Below are positions 58,790-64,000 of a stretch of DNA of 64,000 nucleotides, piece after piece. Position numbers and translations under genes: made by a program. The notes beneath the pieces are model-generated. The model saw nothing but the letters and a program-made list of their open reading frames with translations, ran no database searches and had not been told where the DNA came from. The stretch is from Orobanche coerulescens. Taxonomy: Eukaryota > Streptophyta > Magnoliopsida > Lamiales > Orobanchaceae. The stretch spans positions 39,385,501-39,449,500 of the forward strand of contig CM065804.1 of NCBI GenBank assembly GCA_033398695.1. Direction: 5' to 3'. Numbering within the stretch: the first letter of the stretch is position 1; every line of letters begins with the position of its first letter.

Positions 58790-59714
58790 CACCACAGTTA
58801 AAGCATGTGGGGTCACGAGCGGAGGTTCCGGCGGCACCCCGAAAGCTCCCAGAGAAACGAGCCGAACCGCCCGTAGAAATATTTGCTGTCTGAGATTTCT
58901 GCTGGCCTCCACTCTTGGGACCAGAAAAATTTCCGACCGACTTCTGCTTCTTGCTTTCACGAGCCAAATCACTAGCCGTCACTGACATATCATAAGCGAG
59001 GGCCCTACTCTGATAATCCTTCAAGGTAGTGCAGACGAGTCCAGACATGTAGTCCCGAATGGACAGTTTCATCCTCCTGGAAAAATGGAAAATTTTGTCG
59101 CTCTCAGCGACAACTTGGGTCTTCACATAACCCAACTCCTTGTTAAAATCGGCAATAGCTTGGGATATGGGAATATCCCGTGGTTGAGCCTGTCTGACCG
59201 GCCACGGGCAATATTCGGTCTCCATCAATTCTTGAAATTCGGCCCACGAAGCAACATGATCCTTGGGACCAACGGCCTCCCACCAATCCGTAGCATCTCC
59301 AAAGTATTGAGCAATAGGGACCTTACGGTCCTCGGGGCAGTTGGTAGCAGTGAAGACTTTGGATATCTCCTTGATCCACCCTTCCCAGCCGATCGGGTCC
59401 GAAGCTCCCGAGAACTGAGGAGGATGCATCTTGATGACATCCTGAAGCCAGCGATCTGCTCCGCCCCGATTAGCATGGGCCTGATCGGGGTTCTGGACCA
59501 CCTGAGCTATAGCCGCCATCTGGTTAACCATTTGCTGCATAACAGCTGCAATACCAAGTTCGGCGCGCTCCTGAGAAGAAGCATGACTGTGACGGTCACC
59601 GGTACTGCCGGCTCCCGAAGAATGCGACGTGGCCGCCCCACCGGCTGCCCCACGTCCTCGGCCGCGTCCACGACCAAGACCACAACCACGACCACGGTTT
59701 CCTCCGGCATCCAT
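58790..59714 (-). pseudogene. Element C gag, N-terminal and core region
   Basis: Gag assembles the particle around element RNA. The ATG at 59714 (MDAGGNRGRG) begins a Gly/Arg-rich N-terminus, a placement shared with element D (about 240 bases inside the LTR). The Gag core follows (MHPPQFSGASDPIGWEGWI, VPIAQYFGDATDWWEAV, DYMSGLVCTTLKDYQSRALAYD), then a Ser/Gly/Gln-rich linker and the first C-x2-C pair of the zinc knuckle at the left edge. There, element B interrupts the frame. No stop codon is present in this part, so it was intact when B inserted or has decayed little since. Confidence 0.88.
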
Positions 59715-59934
59715 ACTGGTGTTAAGAGATAACAGAAGTATATCGATGATGAGTAAGGGAGGAAAAGCAACTACAATTCGAAAATGGAAATACAATGCAA
59801 GAAACCGAAGGGCTGAATAAGAAAAACTTACGAGCACTGGAAGTACTGAGATGCTGGCAGCGGTGTGACAATGTGCAAAACAAAACACGACTAGACCCAA
59901 ATAACCAACAAGTCTAGGTATCTATAAACCTAGC

Positions 59935-59946
59935 GCTCTGATACCA
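59935..59946 (-). other. Primer-binding site of element C
   Basis: TGGTATCAGAGC on the minus strand, an exact initiator tRNA-Met complement, five bases from the LTR. Confidence 0.85.
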
Positions 59947-59951
59947 TTTTC

Positions 59952-62099
59952 TGTAACACCCCGAGATATTCAGAGTATATTACAACGTCGTGGATCCCTA
60001 CATGGGACCCACCAGGCTACAATATCGAACACCCCTCGACTAACCATCTCGGTTAGCGAGGAAACGCAATCAAATGGATCATCAGGTGAAAGTACACCCG
60101 GAACAACCGACCAATTGAGTAACAATCGACAGGATAACAATTTAAAATAATACAACACGGAGTTTGAATTTGCAAAGCCTAAGTACTCGCGAGTACGGTC
60201 TATCAGTTTATAAATATAGGAAACAACCATATCGAATTGGACAAAGGAAATAAGACGACCCAACTGCACATGTCAACGACCCTGGCCGACATCTCGTCGT
60301 CCTTGCTCGCTCGTCCGGGTAATCATAACCTGAAATCCATAACAAGAATTTCCCCAAAACGGGTCCCCCAAAGGGGTTAGCAATTACGCTAGTACAAGTA
60401 ATCAAGGCAAACCAATCGCTTACACATTTCATAGTACATGCACCAATATCATTTCAAAAACCAAAACTAGACATGTCTTTTCCGGAAACAAACAGTCAAA
60501 CAATTTGCCTTGGGAACAGAGTCATATCATAAATTCCCGCACGAGGCCTCTAAGGACCCTCCCGCACTGGCTATATTATAAAACAAGCACGCACATGCAT
60601 CGCCTTGGGAACAGAGTCATATCATAGATTCTCGCACGAGGCCTCTAAGGACCCTCCCGCACTGGCTAGCTAAACAAACTCATGAATCCGGGACGAAAAT
60701 CTTTGGATTCCCTCCTTGATCCCGTCGGACCAACACGAGGTGAGCAAATCACACACAAAATACATTACCATTCCACGTTAAGCATAAAGGTTTCCAAAAA
60801 TACTTGCCTTGAATAATAAGCGACGCAACGAACGGAAGGAAAAACACCGGTGACCGATAGGAGCCGATAATCACGAACCTAACGATACGAAGAACACAAT
60901 CACAACCAATCCTAAATGAATACGGAATTGGAATACACCCGAAAACCCGCCTACGATTCATGTATATTCGTATAGGAACAACGACGAGGGCGGACCACAA
61001 CCAAACCCTCTCGATTACAAACCTACTACGAAATATACCATGAATCCGTAGGGAAACCAACAAAATCAACAAGATTAATCATGTACAGCATGAATTAATC
61101 TAACATACGGAATGAATCGGACGAAACATGAAAACCCCCTTCAATTTACCCAAAACAAGGTTTTAGGAGTTTACCTTGAATAGTGACGAAGAACACGATT
61201 AGAGGTTGATAATATGCTCCAAAAACTCGATGAAGATGATGGCTCGGAGTTACCAAGCTTCAAATCGCCGGAAATACCAAGAAAATCGCCTAGGAGTCGT
61301 ATGGGGAGGAGAAGGAGTGAAAATGGCCGAAATCGGTCAACCCCTGGGTTTATAAACCCAGGCCTCATTACGTACGTTAGCCACCACATGCTAATGTACG
61401 TAAGCCATAAGGGCCTTACGTACGTAACCAAAAAGGCAGAATCGCCTGAACTGAAATACACTAGGGCGTTACGTACGTAACCAAAAAGGGTGTTACATAC
61501 GTAACCAAAAAGGCAGAATCGTCTGGACCGAAAAACACTAGAACGTTACGTACGTAACCAAAAGGGTGTTACGTACGTAACATTCCTTTCTGTGGAGTAT
61601 AGGCCAGAAGAAATGAGGGAGGTACCGGAAAAGAATCGAAATACAACGGTGAATAATTCACGATGGTACGGACGTTAGGGACCTGAAACGACAAACTTAA
61701 ATACCGAAAGAAAACATATTCCCGACTACTCAAAGGTTCGGAAAAACAATCAACAAACGAAATTTTCCCAAAAGTTTGGGAAAATTTACAAAACGGCCCA
61801 AACGTCCGGAATGTACGACACATGGTCGAAACACCAAACAAAAGCTCACAACGCCCAAAATAACACGAGATGGATCTTTGGCAACCCCGAAACGGCGGTT
61901 CCAAACGACGATTACGATAATATCCGAAATAACAACATGAAACATCAAATCGAGTAAAACGAGTCCGAATCAAGCTCGAACGACAAAAAGTTCAATATTA
62001 AATATCCTCAAAATGTCAATACGGTTACAAGCGAGTTGTTAAAAATGAAAACGCACTAAAATGAGAATAATAATAGAAGGGAAAAGTGCGGATATTACA
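59952..62099 (-). repeat. 5' LTR of element C (2148 bp)
   Basis: It starts TGTAACACCCCGAG and ends GGATATTACA. Predicted intron 60330-61174 (845 nt; donor ATTCAAG|GTAAAC, acceptor ATGGATTTCAG|GTTATG). Hairpin 60365-60381; repeat copies in 60506-60668; TATA TTTATAAA 61349-61356; palindromes 61365-61582, including one fewer full copy than the 3' LTR. Confidence 0.93.
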
Positions 62100-63408
62100 C
62101 ATGCAAGGGTGGAAAACATGTGAGGGGGGGCGGCCCATTAGGAAGTTTCCTAGAAACGAGCCGAGTCACTCGGCTCGTGTACCGGACGTTCGTCAAACGA
62201 CTCCGTTAAATACACTCCATTTAATCACCAATGTATTTATATTAATTAATTAATCTAATTTATTAATAATATCAAATACAAATATATTTCTCTAAGAAAT
62301 ATTATTTATGAATTAAATTAATTACCTGGTAACTTAATTTTAATTCATAAGACCGCTATTTTGATTTATCTAATAAATCATAATTAGATATCCAATATCT
62401 AATATTAATAGAGAGATTATAAATTCACATTTATCCGTCAACGCTCCTGATGCGCGACTCCGTAGGTCCGTCTCACCGGCATTGGGAGGAACTAATGAGT
62501 GCGGGCAAGACTTAGCCACTTAGCGGGCCGCATCAGAACCCCGATCGAGAACGAATGAAGGGATCATTCTAGAACCATTATGTCGTGAATACTATATACG
62601 TATAGACCCTTCATCGATGTCCCGGTCAAGTCTTCGGGTCACTAAAGCAAACCTCATCGTTGACTAAACTCTATACATGTGTTAATGCAAATCAAGACCA
62701 ATCGATCAATAGTGTATCTAATACTACTATATCGTAATGCTTTGCCAAAGACTTATGATCTTATTTGCCATTAACCGTATAGACATTCGCCGCTCACTAA
62801 CAGAGATAGTATCCTTTCTTGGCGTACGAAAGATCGCTACTGCCCGTATAGTCCGCACTTCGAGGTCGACTCAGCAATTAAGCAAATGAGTCTAACTACT
62901 CTAATGACAAACTAAACGTCACAGGCACATCTTCTACTGAACCCTCAAGTCAAAGGTCCACGTATACTATCACAACTTTTCGATTCGTCATCGACTCTCC
63001 GAGAGTGAATACCGTGTGACTGAATCGAGTATGAGTCGTGTTCGAGTATACTGGTCCCACTAATATACTTATAACTATGCTATCAAGACATGCACATGTC
63101 CTAGCATTAGTTATACAAGTCTTATTAAAAACTTAATGCCCATTTAAGTTTATTGACTTGCGAACGATTTACGTAAATAAACTTTAAACACTTCCAGTGC
63201 ATTTTCTCTTATCCCATAATGAGAATGGAATGTTCGATTTATTTACATGGACTTCACTTCAATGTTTACCAAGTCAAGAATGCAATTGAAATACAATAAA
63301 CAGTGAATGAATCGAATTGCCTTTTTATTATTTATTATTCCATAATTACAAGTACAATGCCCATACTCTCTCATACCCTGAGTGGCATTCGAGGGCATAT
63401 TCCTAACA
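62100..63408 (-). repeat. LTR of element G, part 2 (sense 5' end)
   Basis: This is the reverse complement of the element E LTR start, ending ATTCCTAACA (sense TGTTAGGAAT). With part 1 it makes an LTR of about 1.9 kb. Confidence 0.88.
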
Positions 63409-63783
63409 ATCTCCCACTTGCACTCAATGCCACATATCATGGTATCCAATACCCATGTTCTTTAGATGTCTTTCCAAGACAGCCTGAGATAATGGCTTAG
63501 TCAGCGGGTCAGAGACACTATCTTCTGAGTCTACTCTTTGCAATGAAACATATACTTTTTCCACCATCTCTCGAATGATGTGGTACTTTCTCTCTATATT
63601 CTTGGTGTTGTGGTGAGCCCTCGGCTCCTTAGCTTGAGCGACAGCTCCATCATTATCACAGAATAGTGATATAGGCAACTCCGCATTAGGGACCACTTGA
63701 AGTTCTTGTATAAACTTCTGCATCCAAAATGCTTCTTTGCTAGCCTCTGAGGCAGCTTGATACTCTGCTTGGCAGGTGGAATC
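63409..63783 (-). pseudogene. Element G RNase H / end of pol, with PPT
   Basis: The open frame 63723-63424 reads FIQELQVVPNAELPISLFCD, HIERKYHIIREM and a GYHDMWH end, nearly the same as the end of element E pol. It continues further right in another frame until element J interrupts it. CACTTGCACTC/ATCTCCC at 63409-63425 is the complementary strand of the PPT next to the LTR. It is on the minus strand, so in sense the order is pol end, LTR, PBS and leader. Confidence 0.85.
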
Positions 63784-64000
63784 TGTAATATCCGACTGTA
63801 ACTTTTCATTTTTACCTGTCGTTGTATTATTCGGATAATCTGATTATCATAAATCGTTGAATTTAGTATTATGTTGAGGTATTATAGATTTGAATATCAT
63901 ATCGTTGTTATTTCATTTCATATATGATGATTCGATGTTAATTACAGAGTTGCATTTTCGAATTTTTCTGATGATGTAGCGTACGCTACACAGTACGATT
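63784..64000. repeat. Start of a further LTR (element J), cut by the window edge
   Basis: TGTAATATCCGACTGTAAC begins abruptly inside element G pol and resembles the LTR start of element B (TGTAATATCCGCAATTTTC). A GTAGCGTACGCTAC palindrome occurs at about 63977-63990. GAATC (63779-63783) would be its left target duplication. Plus orientation is likely from the B-like start. Confidence 0.6.

Larger units (their letters stand above)
44206..62099 (-). mobile_element. Element C: Tekay-type Ty3/gypsy chromovirus, carrying nested element B
   Basis: LTRs are at 44206-46376 (3') and 59952-62099 (5'). Its flanks are CATTC (44201-44205) and CATGC (62100-62104), a 5-bp duplication with one mismatch. It lies inside the LTR of element G. 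Gag-pol is on the minus strand and is split by element B at 50100-58784. Confidence 0.92.

Noticed and set aside
59085..59732. 215-codon plus-strand frame
   Set aside because: It lies opposite element C gag and reads Arg/Thr/Pro-rich low complexity. Gag on the minus strand has recognisable domains.
59935..59946. tRNA-Met gene fragments at the PBS sites
   Set aside because: Only the 12-base tRNA 3'-end complement is present at each LTR edge, as expected of primer-binding sites.

Overview
The window is transposon-rich plant DNA, almost certainly from a eudicot nuclear genome. It holds plant LTR-retrotransposon lineages (Ty3/gypsy Tekay-type and Tat-type; Ty1/copia Angela-type and Sirevirus-type), RTE-like non-LTR elements and a hAT-type MITE, nested to three levels. 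I recognise no host gene, rRNA, tRNA gene or CRISPR array. The density and nesting suggest pericentromeric or other heterochromatin. The species cannot be named from this sequence.

Layout. (1) 1-3570: 3' part of a Tat-like element (+) carrying an antisense spliced gene (about 270-1921, -) and its 3' LTR (2446-about 3570). It appears to sit inside (2) element A (3571-7771, -), the leader and 5' LTR of a gag-less (LARD-like) Tekay-family element. Element A is itself inserted in (3) a broken RTE-like non-LTR element (7772-about 11425, -). (4) 12223-14010: a small complete non-autonomous LTR element (H) with TSD ATAAT. (5) 14503-34161: a decayed Sirevirus-like copia element (F, +). Its LTR contains an RTE fragment (15680-16685), its gag contains a hAT MITE (17633-18261), and its extra downstream ORF is split by a complete Angela-type copia element E (24170-33490, TSD ACAAT). 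That ORF is then cut by a Tekay gypsy element D (34162-42789, -). (6) 42879-63783: a minus-strand Angela-type element G (leader, LTR, pol end). Its LTR is split by Tekay element C (44206-62099, -), whose gag zinc knuckle is in turn split by LARD element B (50100-58784, +, TSD CTGCA). (7) 63784-64000: the start of a further LTR, J, inserted in G pol.

How the parts relate. C and D encode (now interrupted) Gag, protease, RT, RNase H, integrase and a chromodomain-like tail. A and B have no visible coding capacity but share LTR ends, tRNA-Met primer-binding sites and, for B, the same pre-PPT hairpin, so they were probably mobilised in trans by C/D-like partners.

The most interesting signal is a shared LTR architecture in A, B, C and D. 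In sense order it is: a cluster of family-specific 10-12 bp CpG-rich palindromes; a TATA box; a short exon ending AAG; a GT splice donor; 2-4 copies of a 50-75 bp tandem repeat; a CTAAC branch-point-like site joined to a C4-5/G4-6 hairpin; a pyrimidine tract and AG acceptor; then the LTR end and PBS. This predicts a leader intron of 0.75-1.7 kb lying inside the LTR. The palindrome differs by family (TTACGGCCGTAA, TAGCGCACGCTA, TTACGTACGTAA, TAGCGTGCGCTA). The unrelated Tat LTR places its own palindrome (GGCGATCGCC) in the same position upstream of its TATA box.
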